64,000 nucleotides of DNA from Pseudoduganella buxea (GTDB lineage Bacteria > Pseudomonadota > Gammaproteobacteria > Burkholderiales > Burkholderiaceae_D). The first letter of the stretch is position 1. Each line of letters opens with the position of its first letter. Below are positions 19,655 through 28,237 of the stretch, piece after piece. The notes under the pieces are model-generated. The model had not been told where the DNA came from. It was given only the letters and a program-made list of their open reading frames with translations, and made no database searches. Both the position numbers and the translations under genes were made by a program. The stretch is from the NCBI RefSeq assembly GCF_009720835.1, contig NZ_WNKZ01000001.1, positions 148,600 through 212,599 of the forward strand, given 5' to 3'.

Positions 19655-21259
19655 ATGACCCTGCGCCGTTCCGTACTTGCGCTGCTGCTGGCATGCGCGT
19701 ATTCCTTCACCCATGCCGCACTGCCCGAACCGGTGGCGAAACTGGCCGCCGCCGGCGGCATTCCCGAGGAAGCCATCGGCGCCGTCGTGCTGCGCGGCGA
19801 CACCATCCTCGTGTCGAACGAAGCGGACAAGGCGATGAATCCCGGCTCGACCATCAAGCTGGTGACGACCTTGGTCGGCCTGGAAGAATTGGGCCCGATC
19901 TTCCGCGGCCGCACCGAGATGCGCAGCAGCGGCACCATCGCCAACGGCGTGCTGCACGGCGATCTGATCCTGCGCGGCGGCGCCGACATCGACTTCACGG
20001 CCGATGCGCTGACCCATATGCTGGAACGGCTGCGCACCCTGGGCATCTACAAGATCGCCGGCGACCTGGTGCTGGACCGGCAGCTGTTCCACCCGGCCCG
20101 GCCTGATGCCAACCAGCCGCCCTTCGACGAGGCGCCCGAGGCGTACTACAACGTCATCCCCGATGCGCTGCTGCTGAACATGAACATGCTGCAGGTGGAA
20201 ATGGTGTCGGATGCACGTGGCATGACGGTCTCGATGCTGCCGGAACTGGACCGGGTCGACGTCAAGTCGAGCATGACGCTGGTCGACGGCGACTGCGCCA
20301 AGTGGGAGCAAGGCTGGCAGCCGCCGACCGTCGTGAAGCACGGTACGCGCCTGACGGTGCAGTTGCACGGCACTTTCCCGCGCAACTGCCGCAAGGGCTA
20401 CAACATCAACGTGCTGGATCGGGACGACTATGCCGACCGCCTGGTGCGCGCCACGTGGCAGCGCCTGGGCGGTACGATCACCGGCGCCACCCGCACCTTC
20501 GACCTGGCCGCCCACACGTCGCGCCTGGCCGCTGCGGCCGTTGCGCAAGGTGCGTTGGCCAGCGAGGGCACTGCGACGGCCGTGCCGGCCGCGGGCGCCG
20601 ATGCGGACGGCACGACGCTGCTGGCCGAACACGTGTCGCGCGCGCTGCCGGAACTGGTGCGCGATACGCTGAAAAGTTCGGACAACACCTTTGCCCGCAT
20701 GCTGTTCCTCAGCCTGGGCAGCCTGCAGGCCGACCCGCTGCTGGGCAGCCGTCCGCTACCGGCCGCTGAGCGCCTGGCGATGCTCATGGCGGCCCATGGC
20801 GGCACCGGCGCGCCCGCCACGACGGCGGCGAGGGCCGAGCAGGTGATCCGCAACTGGTTCAAGGAGCAAAAGCTCGACACGGACGGCATGGTGTTCGAAA
20901 ACGGCTCCGGCCTGTCGCGCAAGGAACGCGCCCGCCCCGTCCAGCTGGCGGCCGTGCTGCGCGCCGGCCAGACCTCGCCGTGGCTGCCGGAGTTCCAGGC
21001 CAGCCTGCCCATCGTCGGCCTGGACGGCACCATGCGCCGCCGCCTGAAGGACAGCCCCGCCGCCTCGCGCGCCCGCATCAAGACGGGCACGCTGAGCGGC
21101 GTGGTGGCCGTTGCCGGCTACGTGCCGGACGCAGACGGCAAAGAGTGCATCGTCGTCGCCATCGTCAACCACGAAAAGGCCGGCAACGGCATCGGGCGCG
21201 GCATCGTCGATGCGCTGATCGACTGGACGGCGAAAAGCAGTGCGGGCAGTGCGATGTAG
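19655..21259 (+). CDS. dacB: D-alanyl-D-alanine carboxypeptidase/endopeptidase (PBP4-type, S13)
   Basis: This periplasmic penicillin-binding protein trims pentapeptides and cleaves cross-links. It has 534 residues including a signal peptide (MTLRRSVLALLLACAYSFTHA). The active-site trio is complete: Ser65-x-x-Lys68 in PGSTIKLV, Ser-Asp-Asn in KSSDNTFARM, and Lys-Thr-Gly in RIKTGTLSGVV. The large insert between the first and second motifs fits the S13 family. GGAG precedes the ATG. It is probably co-transcribed with the SpmAB-like gene. Confidence 0.93.
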   Translation: MTLRRSVLALLLACAYSFTHAALPEPVAKLAAAGGIPEEAIGAVVLRGDTILVSNEADKAMNPGSTIKLVTTLVGLEELGPIFRGRTEMRSSGTIANGVLHGDLILRGGADIDFTADALTHMLERLRTLGIYKIAGDLVLDRQLFHPARPDANQPPFDEAPEAYYNVIPDALLLNMNMLQVEMVSDARGMTVSMLPELDRVDVKSSMTLVDGDCAKWEQGWQPPTVVKHGTRLTVQLHGTFPRNCRKGYNINVLDRDDYADRLVRATWQRLGGTITGATRTFDLAAHTSRLAAAAVAQGALASEGTATAVPAAGADADGTTLLAEHVSRALPELVRDTLKSSDNTFARMLFLSLGSLQADPLLGSRPLPAAERLAMLMAAHGGTGAPATTAARAEQVIRNWFKEQKLDTDGMVFENGSGLSRKERARPVQLAAVLRAGQTSPWLPEFQASLPIVGLDGTMRRRLKDSPAASRARIKTGTLSGVVAVAGYVPDADGKECIVVAIVNHEKAGNGIGRGIVDALIDWTAKSSAGSAM

Positions 21260-21359
21260 TTTGCGCGGCGGTCCCGCCGCACTCGATGACAAAACCGTCA
21301 TTCACCCGGCCCACGCCCCATGCAACAATCCAGGTCTCATCGAACGGACCAGGATCATC

Positions 21360-21851
21360 ATGTACAAGACCACCACGCTGCTGCTGGCGGCATTGACGGC
21401 GCTGCCGGCAGCGGCGCAACTGCGGCAAACCTCCGAACTGACTTTGCAGGCCGCCAACCGGCTGGCCGGCAGTGCCATCGACGCGTGCGCCCGCCAGGGC
21501 CGCAGCATCGTCGTCTCGATCGTGGACCGTGGCGGCAACCTGGTGGCGCTGCAGCGCGCCGACGGGGTCGGGCCGCACAATACGGAAGCGAGCCGCCGCA
21601 AGGCCTACACGGCCCTGTCGACCCGCACCGCGACCCTGGAGCTGGCGCGCGGGGCGCAAGCCAATCCGGATGCGCGCAACCTGGCGAATTTGCCGGAGCT
21701 CTTGCTGCTGGGTGGCGGGGTGCCGCTGCTGGCGGGCGGGCAGCCTGTCGGTGCCATCGGCGTGGCCGGTGGCGGCGGCGCCGTCAACGATCACGCCTGT
21801 GCGCTTGCCGCCATCGCGGCCGTGCCGGAACTGGATCAGGCCAAGCCATGA
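21360..21851 (+). CDS. GlcG/HbpS family secreted protein
   Basis: This is a secreted single-domain protein of 163 residues. A signal peptide (MYKTTTLLLAALTALPAAAQ) precedes the GlcG/HbpS fold: LTLQAANRLAGSAIDAC, then SIVVSIVDRGGNLVALQRAD and the glycine-rich GAIGVAGGGGAVNDHACA near the C-terminus. Some family members bind haem or cobalamin-like ligands, but the role here is unknown. The ATG at 21360 is the only start that yields a signal peptide. It is separated from dacB by about 100 bases and converges with the VanX-like gene. Confidence 0.82.
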   Translation: MYKTTTLLLAALTALPAAAQLRQTSELTLQAANRLAGSAIDACARQGRSIVVSIVDRGGNLVALQRADGVGPHNTEASRRKAYTALSTRTATLELARGAQANPDARNLANLPELLLLGGGVPLLAGGQPVGAIGVAGGGGAVNDHACALAAIAAVPELDQAKP

Positions 21852-21866
21852 CGGGCGGAAGGCGCG

Positions 21867-22487
21867 TTACAGCACGCGTGTGAACGTCGCGCGCACGACG
21901 GCGCGGTCGCCGCAATCGAAGTGCCACCACTCGCTGTTGATGCCGACAAACCCGGCCTGGAACATGGCGTCGCGCAGCAGCTGGCGGTTGGCGACCTGGC
22001 CCGGTGTCAGTGCGCCCCGCGCCAGCAGCTCGGCCTCCAGCGCCGGGTGGGATCGTTCGCTCATGTCGTCGAAACCCGTGCCCATGTCCAGTTCGCGCCC
22101 GGCGCCGTCGACGATCGTCACGTCCACCGCCATGCCATACGAGTGGATCGAGCCCCGCACGGGGTCGGCCAGGTACATGCGCAGTTCGGTGCCGGCCAGC
22201 GCGTCCCACAGCTGCTCCTGCACGCGGTGCGGGCGCAGCGCGTCGAGGATCAACAGCGTGTGATCGGGCCGGCGCGCAGCCAGCCAGGCGACAGTGCGTT
22301 CGATGGCCGCTGCCGCCTCGCGGTGCAGCCAGGCGCAATCCAGCGGCGAGTACAGATCGCGGCCGACGAAGTTGTCGCCGCTGGCATAGCGCAGGTCGAC
22401 GCGGATGCCGGCGATCGTCGACAGGTGGCGGAAGTGGGGACTGTCCGGCACCTGCTCGGTGGCGATGGTGGGCGTCAAACCGCTCAT
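21867..22487 (-). CDS. D-alanyl-D-alanine dipeptidase (VanX/DdpX-like, M15D)
   Basis: This zinc dipeptidase of 206 residues splits D-Ala-D-Ala. The metal site is visible: SIHSYGMAVDVT gives the SxHxxGxAxD motif with His and Asp ligands, and EWWHFD gives the second His and its catalytic Glu. LILDALRPHRVQEQLW is the conserved Arg-containing substrate loop. There is no signal peptide, so it is probably cytoplasmic. The ATG lies 7 bases after the LysR stop on the same strand with GAGAG upstream, so it ends the seven-gene salvage cluster. No vanH, vanA or vanS/R neighbour is present, so a D-Ala nutritional role is more likely than glycopeptide resistance. Confidence 0.9.
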   Translation of the reverse strand: MSGLTPTIATEQVPDSPHFRHLSTIAGIRVDLRYASGDNFVGRDLYSPLDCAWLHREAAAAIERTVAWLAARRPDHTLLILDALRPHRVQEQLWDALAGTELRMYLADPVRGSIHSYGMAVDVTIVDGAGRELDMGTGFDDMSERSHPALEAELLARGALTPGQVANRQLLRDAMFQAGFVGINSEWWHFDCGDRAVVRATFTRVL

Positions 22488-22494
22488 GGCGCTC

Positions 22495-23391
22495 TCATTC
22501 GTCCAGGCAGGCGCGCGCGGCGGTACCGACGGCATCGGCCAGCAGGCGCGCCCCATGCGACAGCGGCGCGTGGCCGGCCGTCAGCAGGTAGAGCTGGATG
22601 GGGATCGACGGCGCCAGCGGCCGGCGCTGTACCCGTTCGAGCAAGGCCGACGCCGCCGTGAACGGATCGACGACGGCCATGCCGGCACCGGCTTCCACCA
22701 GCGAGCGGGCGATCTGGTAGGTCTGCACCACCGTGCGAAAGACGGGATGTACGTCCTGCGCTTCGCACGCGGCCACTACCAGTTCGCCCAGCGGGTCGTT
22801 GTCGGCATAGCCGATCAATTCGCCCTGCAGGCCGGCGGCCGACAGCGGCGCGGCCAGCTCGTCGGCGCGCCACGTGCCGGTCGGTGCAATCACCGTCATC
22901 ACGCCTTGGGCCAGCGGCTCGGCGACGATACCGGGATGGCGCGGGTCCTGCAGCGACAGCGCCAGGTCGGCTTCGCCCAGGCGCAGCATGTTGACGATTT
23001 CGCTGGTGTGGTGCGTGGCCAGCTCGCAGCGCGTGACGGGAAAGTCGCGGCGCCAGCGCGTCATGGCCGGCGGCAGCACGCTGACGGCAACGGTGGGCGT
23101 GGCGACCAGCCGGATCGTCTCCACCGTGCGGCTTTTCAGGCTGGCGGCCAGGCGGCGGATGCCCTGCAAATCGCGGTGGAGCTTTTCCGTTTCGATGAAC
23201 AGCCGGTGCGCTTCCGGTTTCGGATACAGTTTGCCGCGCACTCTCTCGAACAGGGGCATGCCCAGCTGCAGCTCGCAATGCTGCAGCACCTTCGTTACGG
23301 CCGGCTGCGAGATATGCAGCACCTGCGCGGCCCCGCTGATGGTACCGACCTGCATGATCGCGTGGAACACTTCGATATGGCGCAGGCGCAT
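22495..23391 (-). CDS. LysR-family transcriptional regulator
   Basis: This is a regulator of 298 residues. The N-terminal winged helix-turn-helix reads MRLRHIEVFHAIMQVGTISG then AAQVLHISQPAVTKVLQHCE. An effector-binding domain of the periplasmic-protein fold covers about residues 90-295. It lies inside the salvage cluster, 10 bases after the amidase and 7 before the dipeptidase, rather than divergent from its target as is usual for LysR genes. It may respond to a muropeptide or D-amino-acid signal, by analogy with AmpR; that is inference. Confidence 0.9.
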   Translation of the reverse strand: MRLRHIEVFHAIMQVGTISGAAQVLHISQPAVTKVLQHCELQLGMPLFERVRGKLYPKPEAHRLFIETEKLHRDLQGIRRLAASLKSRTVETIRLVATPTVAVSVLPPAMTRWRRDFPVTRCELATHHTSEIVNMLRLGEADLALSLQDPRHPGIVAEPLAQGVMTVIAPTGTWRADELAAPLSAAGLQGELIGYADNDPLGELVVAACEAQDVHPVFRTVVQTYQIARSLVEAGAGMAVVDPFTAASALLERVQRRPLAPSIPIQLYLLTAGHAPLSHGARLLADAVGTAARACLDE

Positions 23392-23401
23392 GGCGGCTTC
23401 C

Positions 23402-24265
23402 TTATTCCGTGGCTGCCACGGGCGCGGGCGTGGCGGCAGCAGCCGGCTGCGCCACCTTCGGCTTCGGTGCCGTCAGCACTTCCAGGATTGCCGCGCTTTC
23501 GGCATCGGGCACGCCGTCGTAGTTGGCCTGGCGGTACTTGGTCTGGAAGGCCACCAGCACGTTGTGCGTGGCCTGGTCCCACACGCCCGTGCGGGGCACG
23601 GCGTAGCCATGCTGCGCCAGGCGCTGCTGGAACCACGGCGCGTCGGGCACATTGTTCTCGTATTTCACACGCGCGCCGGCCACCAGGCTCGCTTCAGGCC
23701 ACAGCACCAGCCCGGCGTCGGCCAGCTGCTTCCACGGGAACAGGGGGCCCGGGTCCTGCTTGCGCTGGGGGGCGATGTCGGAGTGGCCGAGGATGTTTTC
23801 CGGCGCCACGCCGTGGCGCGCGACGATATCCTTCAGCAGCGGGATCAGCTGGTCGATCTGCGCCTGCGGAAACGGGTAGTAGGTACGCTTGCCGTCCGGC
23901 GTCTCGGTGAAGCCCGGATTGACGATCTCGATGCCGATCGAGCTGTTGTTCAGGTTCGTGTAGTTCTTCCAGCTCGACAGGCCGGCATGCCAGGCCGAGT
24001 TCTTTTCGTCCACCAGGCCGTAGATTTTTTGCGGCGCCACGTCCGTCAGCAGGTAATGGGCCGACACTTCCTTCTCCGTCAGCAGCATGATGGAGCGCTG
24101 CAGGTTCGCCACCGTGTAATGGATGACGATGAATCGCACGCGGCTGTTCTGGCCTTTCGACGTCAATGTGCGGTCGACGGCGGGGCCGCCAGGCGGTGGC
24201 GTCGTGGCGCAGCCTGCGAGCAGGGCGAGCAGGGCAGCGGCGGTGGTCAGCGAAAGTCGTTTCAT
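23402..24265 (-). CDS. Lipoprotein N-acetylmuramoyl-L-alanine amidase (AmiD-like)
   Basis: This zinc amidase of 287 residues cuts between MurNAc and L-Ala. The signal ends in a lipobox, LLALLAGC with Cys19, so it is lipid-anchored. The amidase_2 domain (about 35-205) shows FIVIHYTVAN, SAHYLLTDV, GIEIVNPGF and LGHSDIAPQRKQDPG, with zinc-binding His and catalytic residues in place. The C-terminal part (about 215-270) looks like a peptidoglycan-binding domain (VWDQATHNVLVAFQTKYR). Length and layout resemble E. coli AmiD rather than cytosolic AmpD. It is 14 bases after the sugar kinase gene. Confidence 0.93.
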   Translation of the reverse strand: MKRLSLTTAAALLALLAGCATTPPPGGPAVDRTLTSKGQNSRVRFIVIHYTVANLQRSIMLLTEKEVSAHYLLTDVAPQKIYGLVDEKNSAWHAGLSSWKNYTNLNNSSIGIEIVNPGFTETPDGKRTYYPFPQAQIDQLIPLLKDIVARHGVAPENILGHSDIAPQRKQDPGPLFPWKQLADAGLVLWPEASLVAGARVKYENNVPDAPWFQQRLAQHGYAVPRTGVWDQATHNVLVAFQTKYRQANYDGVPDAESAAILEVLTAPKPKVAQPAAAATPAPVAATE

Positions 24266-24279
24266 GGGCAGGTCGGGTA

Positions 24280-25185
24280 TCAGGAAAGGGGCCGCGCCGC
24301 CAGTCGGGCGGCGGCGTGGTGGGGGTGAACGGTTTTCTGCCGCAGCGCCAGCGTGGCCGGCAGTTCGGCGCGCATGGCGGTGGCAATCGACGGATGCAGC
24401 TCGGCGGCGCGGCCGGCCAGCACGATGGGGCGGGGGCCGTAGCGGGCCACCAGGGCGAGCGCCAGCCGCGCCAGTTCGCGCCCGGCCTGGTGCAGGATCT
24501 CGCGTGCTTCCGGGTCGGCTTCGGCGCAGCGTGCCACGGCCAGGGCCAGCTGGCCGATCTCGCCGCGCTCGCGGGTGTAGATGAACTGGCGCGAAAAGGT
24601 CCAGTCGCTGCCGCCCACGTGTTCGAACACGGCGCGCGCCAGCGGCGACTCCTGCCAGGCGCCAGGGGCCTCGTCCTCGCGGCGCCAGATGCGGCGCATC
24701 GCCTCGCGGGCGATCCAGAAGCCGCCGCCGCCGTCGTCGAGCACCACGCCACGCCCGCCGGCCCGGTGCAGGTTGCCGTCCGCATCGATGAAGGCGGCGA
24801 TCGAGCCGGTGCCGGCATAGACCAGGTAGCCTTCGCCAGGCGCGAAACAGTCCAGGCAGGCGATTTCGATGTCGTTGCACAGCGTGATGGCGGCCGGCGC
24901 CACGCCCAGCAGCTCGCCCAGCCAGCCGGCCAGCACGCCGCCTTCGCCGCCGAAGCCCGTCAGGCCGGCCGCGATGGCACCGGGACGTCCGTGGGCCAGC
25001 ACATCGCGCGCCAGCGAGACGAAGATTGCATGCAGGCGCTCGCGCCCGGCCGGGCTGGCCATCTGCAGCGCCGAAGCGCCGGCCACGTGGCCATCGGCGA
25101 CGATGCTGCCGTCGGCGCGCGCCAGCGCCCAGCGGGTTTGCGTGCCGCCGGCGTCGATGCCCAGGCCAGGTTCGGAGTTGTCCAT
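24280..25185 (-). CDS. BadF/BadG-family amino-sugar kinase (GlcNAc/MurNAc kinase-like)
   Basis: This is an ASKHA-fold ATPase of 301 residues. LGIDAGGTQTRWAL is the phosphate-1 motif, AITLCNDIEIACLDCF the catalytic Asp region, and VYAGTGSIAAFID the phosphate-2 motif. GGRGVVLDDGGGGFWIARE is the sugar-binding stretch of N-acetylglucosamine kinase relatives. The family includes MurK of Clostridium, which phosphorylates both MurNAc and GlcNAc at C6. Its place between an amidase and a murein glycosidase, with murQ in the same cluster, makes a MurNAc kinase role attractive. The ATG at 25185 is the only start close to the P-loop motif. Confidence 0.85.
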   Translation of the reverse strand: MDNSEPGLGIDAGGTQTRWALARADGSIVADGHVAGASALQMASPAGRERLHAIFVSLARDVLAHGRPGAIAAGLTGFGGEGGVLAGWLGELLGVAPAAITLCNDIEIACLDCFAPGEGYLVYAGTGSIAAFIDADGNLHRAGGRGVVLDDGGGGFWIAREAMRRIWRREDEAPGAWQESPLARAVFEHVGGSDWTFSRQFIYTRERGEIGQLALAVARCAEADPEAREILHQAGRELARLALALVARYGPRPIVLAGRAAELHPSIATAMRAELPATLALRQKTVHPHHAAARLAARPLS

Positions 25186-25234
25186 GATTGTCGAGTGTAC
25201 GGCGAAACGGGCGGCGCTGCTGATGCGGCGGGCG

Positions 25235-26866
25235 CTACAGCCGCGCGCTGGCGCGCTGGCTTTCGTTGCCGAGCCGGTCCACCGCCGTGACGACGACGGT
25301 CCGTGCCGGCAGTCCGGCATCGTCGGCCAGCACCACCTCGCCCCGCGCGGCCGGTGCCACGGTGAAGCGCCATTCCTCGCCGTAACGCGCCCAGATGGCG
25401 TACTGCACGGCGTTCTTCGGCGTGCCCAGGCTGACCGTCAGGCCGCCCGTGCCCCGTTTGAGCGCCACCGTGGGCGCCGCCGGCGCTTCGTCGCCCAGCC
25501 AGGGCGAGGCAGGAATCAGGGCCGCGCTCTGGTAGCTGTTGGCCTTCAGGCGGTCGGCCAGGCCGGCGCGGTTCTGCATCAGCGGCGCCATGCTGAAGTG
25601 CACATGGCCGGTGCCGGCCGGGCGCATGCGCGTCACGTCGATCTGGCGCACGATTTCATCCGGCGTGAAGGCCTTGTTGCTGCCGTCCGCCGTTTTACTG
25701 GTGAACATGCCGGGCCAGATGTGGCGCGCCCGCGTGTTTTGGGCCAGCCAGTAGTCCAGCAGCACGGGGAAGGCTTGCGGCGCCTGCTTGATGGGCCAGT
25801 ACAGCTGGGGCGCCAGGTAATCGAGCCAGCCCTTTTGCAGCCACAGTTCGGCGTCCGCGTACAGCTTGTCGTACTGCGAGAAGCCGGCGATACCGGGCGG
25901 GCGGCGGTCCGGCCGGCCGATGCCGAAGGGGCTGATGCCGAACTTGACCCAGGATTTTTCGCGGTGGATGCCCGTGTAGATCGCCTCGATCAGGCGGTCG
26001 ACGTTCTGGCGCCGCCAGCCGGCGCGGTCCAGGGTGCCGCCGCCCTGCACATAGCGCTGCCAGGAAGGCTGGTCGGGAAATTCCAGCTCGGGCTTCTGCC
26101 ATGACGGCAGGTCCAGCGCCGCCGCTTCCGCGCCGGTGGCATTGGGCGCCTCGATCGGGTAGGGATAGAAATAGTCGTCGATATGGACGCCGTCGATATC
26201 GTAGCGGCGCACCACGTCCAGGATCACCTCCAGTGTGTGGCGCGACGCGCTTTCCTCGCCCGGGTCCATCCACAGGTATTTACCGTATTTCTTGACGGCC
26301 TGCGGGTTGGTATTGGAGATGTGGTCCCTGGAGAACGGCGAGCGGGCCGCCGTGTGGCCGGCCCGGTAGGGGTTGAACCAGGCATGCAGCTCCATGCCGC
26401 GCGCGTGGGCCTGGGCCACCCAGAACTGCAGCGGGTCCCAGGCCGGCTGCGGTTCCTTGCCCTGCCTGCCCGTGAGGTATTCGGACCACGGTTCCAGTTT
26501 CGATGGATAGATCGCGTCGGCGCTGGGGCGCACCTGGAGCACGATGGCGTTCAGGTTCAGCGACCTGGCGCGTTCGAGGATGGCGATGGCTTCGGCCTGC
26601 TGCTTCGCCGGCGGCAGGTTGCTGCGGCTGGGCCAGTCGATATTGGCGACGGTGGAGACCCAGGCGGCGCGGAACTCGCGCGGCGCCGGTGGCGGCTGCT
26701 CGCCCGTATAGTGCACCGGTTCATGACCCGGGAGCCGGCCAGGTCCGGTGCCGCCGGCGCCAGGGGCCTTCGGTGTCGTCGTGCACGCACTCAGGATCGC
26801 CGCCAGCACGCCGGCGGCACCGCCGGCCAGAGTCAGCCGTTTCTTCGCATTCAAAGCCAAAACCAT
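25235..26866 (-). CDS. DigH-like lipoprotein glycosyl hydrolase (GHL10 family)
   Basis: The protein has 543 residues. Its signal peptide ends in LAAILSAC, a lipobox with Cys28. A TIM-barrel GHL10 domain follows: EFRAAWVSTVANIDWPSRS, LNAIVLQVRPSADAIYPS, ELHAWFNPYRAGH and DIDGVHIDDYFYPYP, where the acidic residues of the last motif lie at the presumed active site. E. coli DigH of this family cuts denuded peptidoglycan glycan strands. The C-terminal ~90 residues look like a beta-sandwich. The gene lies 49 bases before the kinase gene and 62 bases after the MFS gene. Upstream in-frame codons belong to the MFS gene region and are rejected. Confidence 0.87.
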   Translation of the reverse strand: MVLALNAKKRLTLAGGAAGVLAAILSACTTTPKAPGAGGTGPGRLPGHEPVHYTGEQPPPAPREFRAAWVSTVANIDWPSRSNLPPAKQQAEAIAILERARSLNLNAIVLQVRPSADAIYPSKLEPWSEYLTGRQGKEPQPAWDPLQFWVAQAHARGMELHAWFNPYRAGHTAARSPFSRDHISNTNPQAVKKYGKYLWMDPGEESASRHTLEVILDVVRRYDIDGVHIDDYFYPYPIEAPNATGAEAAALDLPSWQKPELEFPDQPSWQRYVQGGGTLDRAGWRRQNVDRLIEAIYTGIHREKSWVKFGISPFGIGRPDRRPPGIAGFSQYDKLYADAELWLQKGWLDYLAPQLYWPIKQAPQAFPVLLDYWLAQNTRARHIWPGMFTSKTADGSNKAFTPDEIVRQIDVTRMRPAGTGHVHFSMAPLMQNRAGLADRLKANSYQSAALIPASPWLGDEAPAAPTVALKRGTGGLTVSLGTPKNAVQYAIWARYGEEWRFTVAPAARGEVVLADDAGLPARTVVVTAVDRLGNESQRASARL

Positions 26867-26928
26867 ACCTCGTCGTCTAGATCCCCGTCCCGCGGAAGGA
26901 GCGCCGTATTGTAATCGGTGACTGCCGG

Positions 26929-28191
26929 CTAATCGCGCCCGAATGCGGGATCGATCCTGACCAGCGCCGTGATGACGAAGGCGGGAATGGTCGCCAGGCA
27001 GGCCCAGATGAAGAAATTCTGGTAGCCCATCATCTGCTGCAGGTAGCCGCTGGCCATCTGCGGCAGCATCATCCCCATCGCCATGAAACCGGTACAGATG
27101 GCGTAATGGGCCGTCTTGTGCTCGCCGTCCGAGACCATGATCATGAACATCATGTACGACGTGAACCCGAAGCCGTAGCCGAACTGCTCGACGGCCATGG
27201 CCGCCGAAATTACGAAGATGTTCTGCGGCAGCGCCGTGGACAGGTAGATGAATACCAGGTCGGGCAGGTGGACGATGAAGGCCATCGGCCACAGGCAGCG
27301 TTTCAGGCCGAAACGGGCAATCGCAACGCCGCCCAGCAGGCCGCCCAGGGTCAGGGCGATGACGCCGACGGTGCCGTACACGAGTCCCACTTTTTCATTG
27401 TCCAGCCCCAGCCCGCCCTTTTCAAGGGGATCGAGCAGGAACGGCACGGCCATCTTCAGCAACTGCGATTCGCCCAGCCGGAACAGCAGCAGGAAGGCCA
27501 GGATGACGACGATGCCGTCCTTCTTGAAGAACGACGCGAAGGCGGCGAAGAACTCGCCGCTGCCGGGCGCGCCGGCGCGCACCGGGTGATCGTCCGCCGG
27601 GTGCGGCAGCATGAAGTAGTGGTACACGGCCAGGATGGCAAACACGCCGCCCAGCAGCGCGAAGATGATGGCCCATGCGACGTGGGGATCGCCCGTTTCG
27701 CGGATCAGGAGGCCCGACAGTGCCACCAGCACGCCCTGGCCCGTGATATTGGCCAGGCGGTAGAAGGTGCTGCGCACGCCGACGAAGCCGGCCTGCTGCT
27801 TCTGCGTCAGGCCCAGCATGTAGAAGCCGTCGGCGGCGATGTCGTGCGTGGCCGAGCTGAACGCCATCAGCCACAGCACGGCCAGGCTCACCTGGAAGAA
27901 GGCCGGCAGGTGGGTGGTGAACGCCACGAGCGCGAGCGCCCCGCCGATGGCCGCCTGCAGCGCCACTACCCAGCCCCGCTTGGTGCCGAACATGTCGACC
28001 ACGGGCGCCCACAGGGGCTTGATCACCCATGGCAGGTACAGCCAGGACGTGTAGAAGGCGATTTCGGAATTGGAAAAGCCGGTGTTCTTGTACATCACCA
28101 GCGCCAGGGTCATCGCGGTGAAGTAGGGAATGCCCTGGCCATAATAAAGGGTCGGCACCCAGGACCATGGGTTGCGCTGTGCTGCTTTCAT
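26929..28191 (-). CDS. AmpG-like MFS permease
   Basis: This is a 12-helix major facilitator protein of 420 residues. NPWSWVPTLYYGQGIPYFTA and LYLPWVIKPLWAPVVDMFGT match the AmpG/SLC33 branch that imports anhydro-muropeptides across the inner membrane. PHPADDHPVRAG marks the central loop. The ATG at 28191 begins MKAAQRNPW; longer in-frame starts would approach murQ. With murQ upstream and a DigH-like hydrolase downstream, import of a murein sugar or disaccharide is the simplest role. True AmpG transports GlcNAc-anhydroMurNAc; the exact substrate here is not shown by sequence. Confidence 0.87.
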   Translation of the reverse strand: MKAAQRNPWSWVPTLYYGQGIPYFTAMTLALVMYKNTGFSNSEIAFYTSWLYLPWVIKPLWAPVVDMFGTKRGWVVALQAAIGGALALVAFTTHLPAFFQVSLAVLWLMAFSSATHDIAADGFYMLGLTQKQQAGFVGVRSTFYRLANITGQGVLVALSGLLIRETGDPHVAWAIIFALLGGVFAILAVYHYFMLPHPADDHPVRAGAPGSGEFFAAFASFFKKDGIVVILAFLLLFRLGESQLLKMAVPFLLDPLEKGGLGLDNEKVGLVYGTVGVIALTLGGLLGGVAIARFGLKRCLWPMAFIVHLPDLVFIYLSTALPQNIFVISAAMAVEQFGYGFGFTSYMMFMIMVSDGEHKTAHYAICTGFMAMGMMLPQMASGYLQQMMGYQNFFIWACLATIPAFVITALVRIDPAFGRD

Positions 28192-28237
28192 TCCATCCTT
28201 GTTCGTTATCGTTGGCGCGGCCCGGCGCCCGGGGGCT

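Noticed and set aside
21867..22487. VanX-like gene as vancomycin resistance
   Set aside because: No vanH/vanA ligase or VanRS neighbours; surrounded by recycling genes, so a metabolic dipeptidase is more likely.
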